64,000 nucleotides of DNA, taken from positions 27,469-91,468 of the forward strand of contig JAIWNF010000101.1 in the NCBI GenBank assembly GCA_025093555.1, given 5' to 3'. A program made the position numbers and the translations under genes. Source of the stretch: Circinella umbellata (lineage: Eukaryota > Mucoromycota > Mucoromycetes > Mucorales > Lichtheimiaceae). The notes below the pieces were generated by a model. The model saw nothing but the letters and a program-made list of their open reading frames with translations, was not told the origin of the DNA and searched no databases. Shown one piece after another: positions 38,595 through 50,302 of the stretch; position 1 is the stretch's first letter, and every line of letters starts with the position of its first letter.

Positions 38595-40637
38595 TCCATT
38601 CCATCCCTTAACGTTGTTCAAGATGAGGTGCCCGTGGTTACTGAAGGCGAGCTTATCGATTTATCCGATGATCAAGATAAAGATTCTACAATGTTACAAA
38701 AGACCTTAGTAGATGAAGATAAACATTATTTTAATTCCTTAATTTCAATAAAAGAAACTGATTTACCTCTGTATTCAATGTCATGTGGTGATTGTGCTAT
38801 TAAAGTGTTGATTGATTCTGGTGCTTCTGGCTCATATGTTGCTTCAAGGGTTGCTGCTGGTTTAACAAGTCATTCTGTTTCAAATCGGAGGTTGAAACGG
38901 CTGGTGGTCATCTACTGGCAATCAACAAACAAGTTAGTCTTCCTTTGGATGCACAAGAATATAAACACACCATGGATGCATATGTTCTTGATACAAAGCT
39001 CGATGTGATCCTTGGTCGTAACTGGCTCAAGACCATACAACCAATACCCGACTGGGAGCTAGATATATGGCGAATTAATAAGAATGACCAATATTATATT
39101 ATCCATCCTCACAACAAGCATGACATTCCTGACCTTATTTATCTTCTATCACATCGTCAAGTCCAGCGTTTAGAACGCAGCAAGGGGATTGATGATATCT
39201 TCTTATGCTATGTTCGCCCCAATGATACAAGTGCCAGTGTTACCATACAAGATTCAGCTGAACCATTGGTGAAGGAATTTGATGGTGTATTTCAAGATAC
39301 TCTTCCAGGTTTGCCTCCTGATTGTGGTGTTGAGCATGTCATCGACACCGGTGATGCAGATCCAATTTCTCGGCCCCCTTACAAAATGAGTCCTTTGGAA
39401 TTGATTGAACTGTGTAAACAGATCCAAGAATTACTTGATTTGCGATTGATCTGACCAAGCTCATCACCATGGGGTGCTCTGGTATTATTTGTCCGTAAAA
39501 AAGATGGTATTATGTGAATGTGTATTGATTATCATGCCGCCAACTAAGTAACAAAACGTATGTCTCATCCACTCCCTCGCATTGATGAGTGCCTTTAGCA
39601 ACTTCATGGCGCCAAGTATTACTCTAGTATCGATCTGAATAGTGGTTATCATCAAATATATATCTGAAAAGAAGATATTCCAAAGACTTCTTTTAATACA
39701 TGGTATGGTTCCTATTAGTGGGTAGTTGTTTCTTTTGGTTTAGTGAATGCATCACCAGTATTTTAGAAAACCATGAATTCGGTGCTTGGCGACTGTATTG
39801 ACAAGTTTGCAATGGTGTATCTTGACAACATTTTGATATATAGCAAAACAAAAGAAGACCATTATCGACATTTATGTTGTGTCCTTAACGCTTACACAAA
39901 GCTAAACTTATTGCCAATTTGAAAAAGTGCAACCTTTTCAAAACTGAATTAGAGTTTGTTGGTTTCCAAGTTTCGGCGCGTGGTATTCTACCCTCCACAA
40001 AAAAAATACAAGCTATTCAAGACTAGCCAGTTCTGTCAAATATACAAGAAGTTCGTCAATTTGTCGGCTTGGCGTTGCATTATCGTCATTTTATTAAAGG
40101 TTTCGCTTCATTGGCTGCACCTTTAACTGAATTAACAAAAGGAACAGGAGCGAAGAAAAGGGTGATTGCATGGACAAATAATTGCTAAGTGGCTTTTGAA
40201 AAACTTAAAGATTGCATGACAGCTGCTCCTATTTTGGTGCCACCTAATCCGGATGCCCCCTATATCATTGAAACTGACTCTAGTGACTTCGATGTTGGTG
40301 CTGTTTTATTATAATAAGGCGATCATGGTCAACTACATCCTTTGGCTTTTGAATCAAAAAAAACTTTCAGCTGCCGAACAAAACTATCCAGCCCAGGAAC
40401 GAGAATTACTAGTGATATTACATTTATCAAGGACTTGGCATTGCTTTATTGATGGTCGAAGGTCGATGTTACACTGTTTTCTCTGACCACTATCCATCAA
40501 AATATTTCCATTCTAAAACCAAGCCCACACTAAGACTAACCCAATAGATTGCCAAGATTAAACTATATGACCCTGATATACAGTAGCTAATATACAGTAT
40601 AAACCCAGTCACAACAACCATGTTCCAGATTTGTTAT
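38556..40637 (+). pseudogene. Pol of gypsy A1 (protease, RT, RNase H), broken and truncated
   Basis: Protease motif LIDSGASGSYVA (near 38810-38845), then the linker, RT and RNase H in alternating frames. A single-base change in spacing near 38888 breaks the frame after SVSNR. Stops occur where A2 or family B have Gln, Arg or Trp (LRLI-stop-PSSS at 39452; AAN-stop-VTK near 39544; IQD-stop-PV near 40024). The RT box reads YLDN instead of YLDD. The integrase is absent because the copy ends at 40637. Confidence 0.8.
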
Positions 40638-40647
40638 TAGGGTTCTT

Positions 40648-42495
40648 TAGCGTTCTTCACGGATCGGATCGGATCGGATGATAGGGCTATCCGCATCCGC
40701 ATCCGCAAATACGGACGCGGATGCGGATACGGATGTTCGGATGTGGATGCGGATGTGGATGTTCGGATGCGGATCGGATGGGTAGATGAAGTGTGTATGT
40801 ATATTTTTTTTTGGCAGAAATACAGTCGAAGTAGGAAGAACTGTCGTATTGTAGTGAATCAAAGAAAAGAGTGAAATAATCTATAATAAGTTTTGATTTG
40901 GAATGTAAAAAAAGGTATGGATATTGTAAAATTGTTATCGTGATTGATTTGTCTTTTTGTATATAAGTATAATATAGCGTGATTGGTTTAGATTGGTTCA
41001 GAATAAATATTGTACTTCAAACTGGTTCAAAGAAACAAAATAGTAGCATATTTTAATAAACAATGGCAATTGTAGAAAAGTACATGGTAATTTTTATTAT
41101 AAATATAAAAATAAAATAAATAAATCCATAATGTAAAAGATAATATAGTAGATGAAAGCTTTTTATGAAAAGAATACTTTTTGTTAAAAAAAGCAGAAAT
41201 TATAAATATAAAGTGCGCGTGCGCGTGCGTATATAGTATGGCTGTGTGTTGAAAAAAAAAACTATGTGTGACAGCAAAAAAAAAAAGAGAAAACCAAGCT
41301 TCTTCAATCAAATCTTCGTTACTCCATTTAACACAGTCATCTTTTTTAATAATGGAAAATAATGATCCCAAATGAGACAACTAAGTTTGGTAGTCTTTTT
41401 TTTATTATATTATTTTAATCACTCATCATCATATCTATTTTACACATGAACGGACATGTTCAATAACGCCGATAAGCATCTATTAGCTTAATGATTACAA
41501 TATTGCATCTTTGCTCCACTAACTATTGTGGATTGAGTTTATAGACAAATATATTCTTTACAACAATCTACTTATTTACCAATGGATTTTAACAAATATT
41601 TTATTTAATCTTGGTCAATAAAACTATCTAACATACACCTTGATAACCCTACAAAACAGCTAGCATTACTCAATTTTATTATCAAAGCTCCTTCTTTTTT
41701 ATATATCCCTATCTTTGACATAATTGCTTTTATATAACTGGACATTGTGCTTAACGATTGGTAAGTGGTACTGCTCTTTCTTTTTACATATACTCTTTCT
41801 CCGAATTATATTACTATAATGTATTTGTTTACTAATGGTGGTAGCATTTTATTTTATTTTTGTTTGAGTAGATTTCATAACTTATGCAAATAATCATTGA
41901 AAAAAAAGTGCTGCGGATATGGGTTGATATTACGGTTTATATACTTGGATTTGGATGATGAATATTTGGATGATGAACATTTGGACTGTACAAAATAGAG
42001 AGAGTATTAGGGTTTATAATTGTATTATATATATCACTATGGTAATACAAATATCAAATAAACTATTCTAGATGTCTTCTTCAACAATGGTTATTTTTTT
42101 TTATTTGCTATTCTTTGTTTTGGAAAGGGACAAATATTAGTATTATTATGAAATAATATAGGAAATGTTGTGATATAAATAATTTGAGGAATAATATGTT
42201 ATAAGAAATATAATAAATAGGGATCAAGTAATAACATTTCAACATCTTTGGGATTAGATCATTTCAAAAAGTTTAGATCTAAAAAGTTTGATGAATCTTC
42301 GAGTTGATAAAATAATATTTGTCACACTTATTGACTTGCTACACTTACATTAAAAATGCGGCATACTTTTTCAATCCAATATTTTTATGTTTTTTTTATA
42401 AACACCTATAAAAAAACCCATTACCACTTTCAATCTTTCGGATTACTGCATCATCGGATCGGATGAGTGGATGTCGGATGAGATGAAGAACACTA
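40648..42495. mobile_element. Inner hAT-type non-autonomous element with 8-bp target duplication
   Basis: Starts TAGCGTTCTTCA and ends TGAAGAACACTA (12-bp inverted repeat, one mismatch), flanked on both sides by GGGTTCTT (40640-40647 and 42496-42503), the 8-bp duplication typical of hAT elements. Subterminal regions are crowded with GGATCGGAT / GCGGAT repeats. The 1848-bp body is AT-rich with no transposase, so it depends on an autonomous relative elsewhere. Confidence 0.82.
40662..40790. repeat. GGATGC/GGATCG hexamer array, inverted arms
   Basis: Tandem CGGATCGGATCGGAT, then ATCCGCATCCGCATCCGC, followed by its reverse GCGGATGCGGATACGGATG and further GGATGTGGATGCGGATG units. Probably the subterminal transposase-binding region of the hAT-type element; can fold into a hairpin around 40695-40740. 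Confidence 0.75.
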
Positions 42496-44159
42496 GGGTT
42501 CTTAGTAGACCGATCCGGATCGGATTTTTGGAAATCCGGATTGTCCATGGATTAGAAAATTGCAATCCGAATCCGTAATGCAAAAGGATCAATTAGATGA
42601 AAATTTAGGCTATATAGTAGATGTCACAGTATTTTTTCATGAGAAAAGGTATTTTACAAGATTGTGTATGGTAGTCATTTGAGATCATTTAAGAAAAGTA
42701 AAACATTGGTAACAGAGGTGCATTATTTTTAGATGATTTTATTATTTTGGTTTGAAGAACATAATAGGAAATAAATAAGCTATAATAAAAAAAAATTGTA
42801 GGAATAAAAAGTTATAGTAGGAAAATGGGTTCTAGTAGAAAAAAAGTTATAAAGGGAAAAAAGAAGTTACAATGGGAAAAGAAAGTTATAGTTGAAAAAA
42901 AATTATAGTGGGAAAGTTATAGTAATAAAAAAGTTTATAGTGAAAAAAAAGTACAAATAAGTTTTTGCAGTAGAAATATAATATGACATGGATTTTTTTT
43001 TGTGGGGGCGAGTATAAGTTTACCTTTTCTGTTTACAACCAAATAAAAGTTCATAATTCTCTTTATCATTACTAGATTAATAAAAATAATAATTAAGTTC
43101 ATTAATCTCTCTTTTTAATCTTCAATTTTTGTTTTTTTCAGATATTTTTTTTTCTATATTAAAGCTATTACTACTTTTCTTTTCAACTGCTCTATTCAAG
43201 TATATAATAATATACAAAAACTTAAATTTTCTGTAAAATATAGTTACTCTCTTCTTTATTTGAATATATATATACCTTACCACCGCATTGTTAAAACTTT
43301 GATCCATTACTCTATAATTATAATGATGGATCAGAAAAATCCAACAGATCTATAGATCTCAATCTGTTTACAATTCAAATTGTAGAATTACGATCTGAAT
43401 CTGATCTGAATCCGATCCAATCCATATGAAAAACAGATCAGTTTATAAATCTGGACTGTACTAAGATCCCTAGCCCTAGTATATGATGAGACACTTCTAT
43501 TTGGTATGAATAATAGATACCAACTGCCATCATCAGTATTGTCATCACCACCATCTATACCATCCATGCCATCCATGCCAGTATCACCACTACCGTCTAC
43601 TCCAGCATCACTATTATTATTACTGATACTGCAACATCCACGACGTATACATTAAGAGTATACAAAGGAAAAAGTGGTTTCTGTTCTGCATGCATACTTC
43701 TATGAAGGTTAGTGAGCTCTACTCATTAGGTTTCAGCCCAGGATTGCCAAGGATGGATTAGGCATTCATGTACATTTGTTCCTAGATGGAAGGAAGGAGA
43801 GAGAATGTTGTAGTTAGTTTTTTCATAATTATGATGTTTCCCCTTTTTATTCAATATCTTTTGGTATACTTTCATCAAATAAATAAAGATTAAAAGAAAC
43901 GCAATTGTTAATTTTTATATTAAGGATAATGCAGAGCGAAGATTGGTAATCAAAGTTATAATTCACAGCTACTGCTATAAAATATGTAAATTTTACCAAT
44001 CTCAAAATCATCGACTAGCCAGCACCTTCTCGATTTTACCGTACACATGACCTAAAAAAATCGCAGATAAATTTGTTTCCGTAAAAAACTCAGTGATCAA
44101 AAAAAAATAAAGTACCTGTTTTTTTCAAAAAGAAAATTGTTATTATTATTATGTATTAT

Positions 44160-44270
44160 TATTTTTTATTATTATTTTTTATTATCACTTTTTATTATCA
44201 CTTTTTTTATTGTCACTTTTTTATTGTCAATTTTTTTATTGTCACTTTTTTATTGTCAATTTTTTTTTCA
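44160..44270. repeat. T-rich minisatellite, unit about 13-16 bp
   Basis: Repeats of TTTTTTATTGTCAC / TTTTTTATTGTCAA and TTTTTATTATCAC. Translation gives repetitive Phe/Leu/Tyr strings that are not credible protein. Confidence 0.8.
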
Positions 44271-45401
44271 TTATTACTATTACTACCATTATCGGAATTT
44301 TAAATGGAAAAAACATATTTCCTGTTTCTGAGTCTCAAATTCCCGTTAAAATCGAGAAGGGGCTAGGGGGTGTCAAAATCATGCCCTCAATTTTTAAAAT
44401 CATACCATCAACTTCAAAAAGTTACACTGCCAACTTGAATTTTCACCTTTAGACAATTTTGAAAAATACAGCACCAATCAAAATAAACCTAAAAAAAACC
44501 CCACACAAAGTCCCAAGTTGAACTCATACTATTGTTTACTTTTCTTTGCTCTATACCTTCAACTACATCTACCCTACTCAATCTCTTATCTAAGAAGTAT
44601 GTAACAGCAGCATTTTTACAAACATCAGACCTCCATTATATTTTATTGCTAGCTTGTTCTGTAGATGATGACTTGCATCTACACCTTAATAAGGACTTGG
44701 TATTGCTTCTACTACTGGGTGATGTAGACTTGTGTCCAGTTGAGGCATTCAAAGCTTTACTCACCCAGGTCTTCAAGTGCTTCTTTCTCTGTAACTAGCA
44801 CTCTATCAGTTCAGGATCGGTAAATCCAGTAAGCTACTACAATTTTATCTGAATAAAATTGCACTTGCAAATATTACATTTTATTCAAATTACTGCTTTA
44901 ACAAAAAGTCATTTTTATTGTTTCTTGCTAAATTAGTTGTGATGTTCTTTAAAATACTTAAAACAGAATTTTGAGTAGAAGTCACTTTTTGCTACTATTC
45001 AAAACAATATTAATCATTTAACTATCATGAGTTTTCAAAAAACGCATATTTTGAATATCAAAAGTGAACACAGTAAAAATAAATATATGTGTGCTCATAG
45101 CCGGTGACAATAAATGTTTGTGTATGCATGCACAACTACAGTTTTTTGAGAACGCTGACCAACTTTCACTTTTTTAATGAAACGCTTCATGGCCCCGCGT
45201 TGTTTCAGGTGCACAAATTATGAAAACCGCGTTTGCATAAAAAACAAACGTTTACAATTTTTATTGTATTGTTTTATCAAAAAGAAACTGTTTGCATTTG
45301 TGTGATTAACCGTTACCGCGTTGTTACGGGAGTGTACGCGGCAGTCTTCACAGAGTTTAATAACATGTCCCCTCAAATGTTCTGGGTAAGTAACGAAACA
45401 G

Positions 45402-45590
45402 CGCGGCTCCCCGAAACATTGCGGCCACCCGATTCATCGCGGCGACGTTTAACGGAACATTGCGGCTCCACGAAACACTGCGGCCACTCGATTCAACGCG
45501 GCGACTTTATAACGGAACATCGCGGCTCCCCGATTCAATGCGGCGACTTTTTAACGGAACATTGTGGCGACTTTTTAGGTTGAATTAGGG
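45402..45590. repeat. GC-rich minisatellite, unit about 59-60 bp
   Basis: Two full units and two shortened ones, each built from GCGGCTCC(C/A)CGA, a GCGGCCAC block, CGATTCA, GCGGCGACTTT and AACGGAACAT. Distinctly GC-richer than its surroundings. The ORF 45233-45583 translates it as repeated TEHCG blocks, probably incidental. Confidence 0.75.
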
Positions 45591-47489
45591 GTCCAACTTC
45601 GACCAGTGGTGGGATGTTAGATACTTTTTAATAGGGGGCTTTAATTTTGCGGCTCAAGTTACAGGCATCTGCTGTATATGCTCGGACAATGAAATTCACG
45701 TTATTGTGCACACGCCCTTATTTCACCCAACTGGGTTTGAAATTTGGTAGTAGTGGTTTGAGTGAAATAAAAATTATGAGTAGAAAAATAATACTAAGAG
45801 AAAAAAACTCCTTTTTTCCATCTTAATCATAACTATCTTCATCACGGCCAACACCTACAACTCTAATGAGACCGTTGGGTAATATATTAGAAACCACGAA
45901 CAAAATTAAAAGACAACCTTGTTGTGAGATTCAAAGAAAAATACAAATATAAATATAACAGGTAAAAAAGCTGTTTTTTTTTCTTTTGACTTAGGTTCTC
46001 AAAATGACGAACAATGGTTATACGGCAAAGACGCACATTGGAGGTAAATATATGGGAGGCATGACTTATTTCTTTTATAATACATGGTGTAATGTAAAGG
46101 GGGGATGTATAACATTTTTTTGTATACTTACCCAAAAGTTTGCTTTTTTTTATTTATTTATAATCGATCACTCTCTTTTTTTTATTATTTTTGGTGCCTG
46201 ATTATATATAACAAAAAAAACCCATGTTGCTCTAATAAGTTAAAAGCACTAATGTATCCTTTGAATATCATTTAGTTGAATAGATGAGGTAACAGTATTG
46301 CTGCTGTTGTTGTATGTAAAAAAAAAGTAGTATACATGCTTTTCGGTATATATAAAATGGAATGATACATATGGATGGTTTTATTTGTGCTGGATCGTGT
46401 TTGATGTGTGATATATATAATATAGATAAATTGTTTGAATCAAAAGGATCAAGACATAGCAATATTTTTTATTTATTGGGATTGATATTAAATATGCATG
46501 GAAGATATATATATATATATCACTGCAAAAAATGTGGGGTATCAATAGGATATCCATAGGGTATCAATAATCTGATAGTAAACTATTAGGTCACCTTGGC
46601 AAAGCATATAGAAACCGTGATATTTTTCCCATTGAAAATAATAACATTCTGAGCTGTGAACGGTGAAAGGAGTTTCTTTTTTTAACATGCAGGAAGACTA
46701 GATTAAACTAATACTTTTTTAACAGATTACTTTTTCTTGTTTGAATTTACGAAATGGACAAGTAGTAAATCGAAGTGAGGTACAAATAATGTTTAGTCAA
46801 TATACTCAAGAGAACAATATAGTATTATTTTTTATATGAAGAGTGGAAGATAATTTTAATAATTTTTTTATACGAATAGTGAGAAAAGTAAAGGGTTTGC
46901 GTTTTGCAAGGTCTCTTTAAATTTGTTCTGACACGAAATCACCAACACTCCACACACCATCATCATCGCCATTTTTTTGAATTGTTTAACAATACTAGAA
47001 GGGACGGGGAAGAAGATAGTGGATGAAGAGGAGAGGAAAGGAAACGAGAACGAGAACGAGAATCAGAGTTTTAGTCTCCTAATCAATACAACTGCGTTTA
47101 ATGAGGTACTCAAGGGTAGTATTGGTGCAATCAAGGAAACACAAGATTTATAGTAATGGCAAAATAAAATAAAAAAGGAATGGGAAACTAAAAGACCATC
47201 ATTTTTTAAAAAACTGTGAGAAAGGAGCGGAACTTTTTATATGCTCCTTTTTTATACCTTCTTTTTTTATACGCTCTTCTTTATATATGTTCTTTTTTTA
47301 TATACACCATCTCTTTTTCTGACATCAATATCATTTATTTTACTTTACTTCTTTTTTTTTTCTGTCTTCATCCATTGATATAAAAATTTATAAATCCAGA
47401 TTTATACTTTTAATATTAAAGGAATTTCAATTAGCTTTTTTTTATTAAAAATAACCCAAGCCCAAGCCCAACTACCCTCTGTTTTTTAA

Positions 47490-48407
47490 CTATTGCTTCA
47501 TCCATCGCGGCAACTCTTTTGGAACTGCTTGTTCCATCGGGATGATAGAACGAGTTACTCTGCTACTCTGGTGTCTTCTGATCCTAATATTGGCAACGTG
47601 CATTTCGTCTAACCTATCCAAGAACCTATTTGCCTATTGTGATGCTATTATTATACTGTTTATTGAATATATAATTAGGAAATGAATCTTGATGTAATAA
47701 CTTACATTATTGGACCTATAAGATGGACGAAGTACCGAAATAAGGCTTGATGTTGGATCTTCATCGTCTGATTCTTCGTCAGACGTGTATTTTCAGTTCA
47801 GTAACATTTCCATACCAGCCATTGAAAAATCTTCTTCCAAGGATCTTTTGTGGCAGTCCAACATGTTTCGCCGACGTGCAAGTTTCTATTCAACATATTA
47901 ATGACACTCTATAATATTTCAAGGCTATTAATTATTTTTTGTTACGATGACACTAACTTTTTCTTTATGATTTCTACGACGATTTCACGATTACGGCGAT
48001 TAATTCTGTCTTGTTTTGCTGGATCATGGTAGGAAAGCGCCCGTTTGTTGTAAAAGTGATCCTTGCACATTCTTCGCAATCTCTGTGCAAAAACGGGTAC
48101 ATCCACAAACTCTTCTTTATATCCCAACAGGACGAGGCACATCCTACTCTGAATAACCTTGTTGGTACCTTGTAAAGCAGGCAACAAAAAGTCGTACTGG
48201 AGCTTGTCAACGTGGACGATCTCATCGTATGTATCACGGATGTGTTGCTATAAATATTGAACAGGATTAGGGGCAAAAAAAAACAGTAAGAACTGTTTGA
48301 TTGGATATGGTAAAAATTGAATTACTTACACTAAGTATGTTTAAATGGGAATATGGCATAGGATTGCCCTCGATAAAATCGGTGTTATTAGTATTATTGT
48401 TATCCAT
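47490..48407 (-). pseudogene. Spliced hypothetical gene, probably decayed
   Basis: Exon-like blocks on the minus strand: 48407-48330 (MDNNNTNNTDFIEGNPMPYS), 48245-47958 (RDTYDEIVHVDKLQYDFLLP ... RRMCKDHFYNKRALSYHDP), about 47885-47712 (LARRRNMLDCHKRSLEED ... TSDEESDDED ... LRPSYRSNN, ending at a GTAAGT), and a C-terminal block about 47640-47490 (NRFLDRLDEMHVANIRIRRH ... PKELPRWMKQ-stop). The layout (basic segment, acidic SDEESDDE, second basic segment) looks like a real protein but I do not recognise a domain. The first junction is out of phase by one base and block three has an in-frame TGA after MLLN, so it is probably broken. It lies inside the CACTGC-ended element. Confidence 0.5.
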
Positions 48408-48538
48408 CCTTAAAAAAAGGTAGTTTGTTAATATTCAGTGTTGATAATTATAATGACAAAAAAATATTGTTCAACTAAAACAAATATATCAATTACTACA
48501 TACGTTAGATCCAAGGTAAAAAAAATAGAAAAGGATTG

Positions 48539-49641
48539 ATGTTAAAGAAGAGAAAGGTTATTATCGAAATATATGGCTGTCTCCTTGCTTATATTTATAC
48601 TTTTGCATTATACGGGTTATACTTGAAAAGTATTATTATTTTGATACCTGAGATATCGATAATAATACAAATTTGGACAGCTGTTGCTTTAAATCTGAAA
48701 ATGGTAATTGATCAAAAACATTCTTTCTTTTTCTGTTTGAAAAAAGTCCCTTTTTTTCTTTTCTTTCACTTTCTCTTTCTCATACTTCATTTACTTTTTT
48801 ATTTTCTTACACATTTATACATCTCATTTCTAGGATAAAGAACTTAACCAGTACGGCATAATACAAGACTTATTTCTATTTTGTTCTATAATTATATGGT
48901 GCCTTGGTATGACCCCTTTGGCTTTATTATGGAGCGGTAAGAAAGTACTATTATTATTTTATTTTTTGCATTTTGACACTTGCTCAATCTAGTGTATTTT
49001 TTTTATCAAAAACTAAATGTATACTTTTTTTATACTATTTCTTAGTGTCAAGTTAGCATCTCCTTTTTCTTTCTATTACAACTTATACTCTTTTATGTTT
49101 ATTGGTCGTCTGTAATACTTTATTATGTTCAGGTAAGCAATTATGATTTTTATGAGCTCAATATTTGTATAAAAACATTTCTTTCATATACCAGTCATCA
49201 TAGCTAATACATCGCATTCTTAACAGTCAGTTGGTAGGGCCACGTCATTGGGCTTACTCTCAGCATCGTTCCGTAAATGTGTGTAACATAACAATATGCT
49301 TATATATGGTTTACTTTGAAGGTATGTTGGTACTCTCAATATCTTTTTTAAAACCGTGTGAGGGTTCACACATTCTTACATTGCTTCTACTACTTTTATA
49401 AGTTATATATCTTACTGACTTTTTGTTAATATTTTATTCTATAGTGTATATTTTGGTACAAGAGCTTTTTTTTTTCGTTTTCAATAATTGATTATATCAG
49501 TAAGTACTTTCAATATCATATTTCTTCTTTGCCATTATTGACTGATTAGTTGCGTTAATTTTTTTAGCCTTGTTTTCATACCAAGTACATCTATTGCTTA
49601 TATAATTAATCAATATGTTTACCGAAAGTTATCTTATGACA
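48539..49641 (+). CDS. Possible spliced multi-membrane-segment protein gene
   Basis: Starting at ATG 48539, consecutive short open blocks are bounded by plausible GT-AG sites: 48539-48703 (hydrophobic, two segments), 48834-48936 (DKELNQYGIIQDLFLFCSII ... GMTPLALLW), about 49056-49109 (ASPFSFYYNLYSFMFIGR), about 49228-49320 (LVGPRHWAYSQHRSVNVCNI), about 49444-49498 (Phe-rich), about 49568-49641 (LVFIPSTSIAYIINQYVYRK). Together they suggest five to seven membrane helices. I do not recognise the family. The true 3' end was not found. AT-rich DNA can mimic hydrophobic exons, so confidence is low. It is divergent from the neighbouring minus-strand gene within the same element. Confidence 0.35.
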
Positions 49642-49859
49642 GGTAGGTATAATCCCAGTGAGAAGCATCGGGTACGTTTATATTTATATATATAGATAGT
49701 AAAATAGATAATAAGGCAGATAATAAATAGTTTAGAAATGTTCTATTTGAAATCCTCCATACTATATTGTCAAATAAAAAGTTTTTTTTCCAATAATATT
49801 TTTGTAACGTGTTCCCCATTTTTTGGATCAGTAAAAACAATATAAAAAATAAGCAAACC

Positions 49860-50285
49860 TATTGGAAGATAATAGTGTGATATTCTATTGAGTACCGAAA
49901 AAATATAATATTGATATCCTATTGATATTTAAAAGAACAAATAATTGATATTTGTAATATGAATGTATTGATATATAAAAAAATAAATAACTGATACGTA
50001 TTTCAAATATAAAGATATTGACATTTGAAAAATAAATACGTTGATAGATGGAAAAGCAGACAATTGATATACGGAATAACAAACAATTGACATTTGGATA
50101 TAAATATGTTGATAGAGGGAAAGACAGATTATTGAGAGGCGGAAAGAAAGACTATTGAGAGGCGGAAAGAAAGAATATTGATATTCCAAGCATACCTGAG
50201 ATATCAATACTTGATATCATTGTCATACCCGGAATATCAATAGGGTATCAATGGGATATCAATGGGATATCACAATTGTAATACC
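49860..50285. repeat. Subterminal repeat block of the CACTGC element
   Basis: Many diverged copies of a 25-30 bp unit built on TTGATATTTGAAAA and TAAATA, passing into AGAGGCGGAAAGAAAGA duplicates (50134-50175) and then into GGTATCAATGGGATATCA units next to the right end. Similar GGGTATCAATA and GGATATCC motifs sit at the left end (46540-46570). Confidence 0.65.
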
Positions 50286-50302
50286 CCATTTTTTTTGCAG
50301 TG

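Larger units (their letters stand above)
36949..40637 (+). mobile_element. Ty3/gypsy copy A1, degenerate and 3'-truncated
   Basis: 5' LTR 36949-37293 (TGTTGTAGCC...ATTATAACA), primer-binding site, gag with a MITE inserted, then pol through protease, RT and RNase H. It stops at 40637, inside the stretch that in copy A2 leads into the integrase, where a hAT-like end begins. Many stops (for example TAA at 37459-37461 in gag, and several in pol). Closely related to copy A2 at 54.3-60.8 kb. Confidence 0.88.
40638..43472. mobile_element. Outer hAT-like element (about 1 kb without its insert), interrupted
   Basis: Left end TAGGGTTCTTAGTA (40638-40647 continued at 42504) and right end TACTAAGATCCCTA at 43459-43472, an inverted repeat matching at 13 of 14 positions. 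Subterminal GATCCGGATCGGAT and GAATCCGATCC motifs lie at both ends. It is split by the element at 40648-42495. No transposase ORF. Flanks (TTTGTTAT and GCCCTAGT) do not match, so one side has been rearranged or deleted after insertion. Confidence 0.6.
43473..46520. other. Spacer with low-complexity DNA, no supported gene
   Basis: Includes CCATC/ATCACC-rich sequence at 43535-43620, a T-rich minisatellite at 44160-44270 and the GC-rich minisatellite at 45402-45590. The ORF at 44532-44798 is Leu-rich without recognisable content. I cannot support a gene. Confidence 0.45.
46521..50302. mobile_element. Large DNA transposon-like element with CACTGC ends (3.8 kb)
   Basis: Left end CACTGCAAAAAATGTGGGGT at 46521; the right end is its inverted counterpart, ACCCCATTTTTTTTGCAGTG, finishing at 50302. 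Subterminal motifs (GGATATCC, GGGTATCAAT) recur at both ends and are expanded on the right. Ends of type CACT(A/G) with subterminal repeats suggest the EnSpm/CACTA group; this is inference. The target duplication is uncertain because the left flank is an (AT)n run (AT or TAT possible). It encloses two spliced gene-like regions, neither recognisable as a transposase. Confidence 0.6.

Noticed and set aside
38339..38611. ORF in A1 (and its twin at 56761-57066) with poly-Ile/Val segment
   Set aside because: Off-frame shadow of the gag zinc-knuckle region; the conserved frame is the one giving YYNCGGFGHIARFC.
44137..44331. Phe/Leu/Tyr-rich ORF
   Set aside because: Translation of a T-rich minisatellite.
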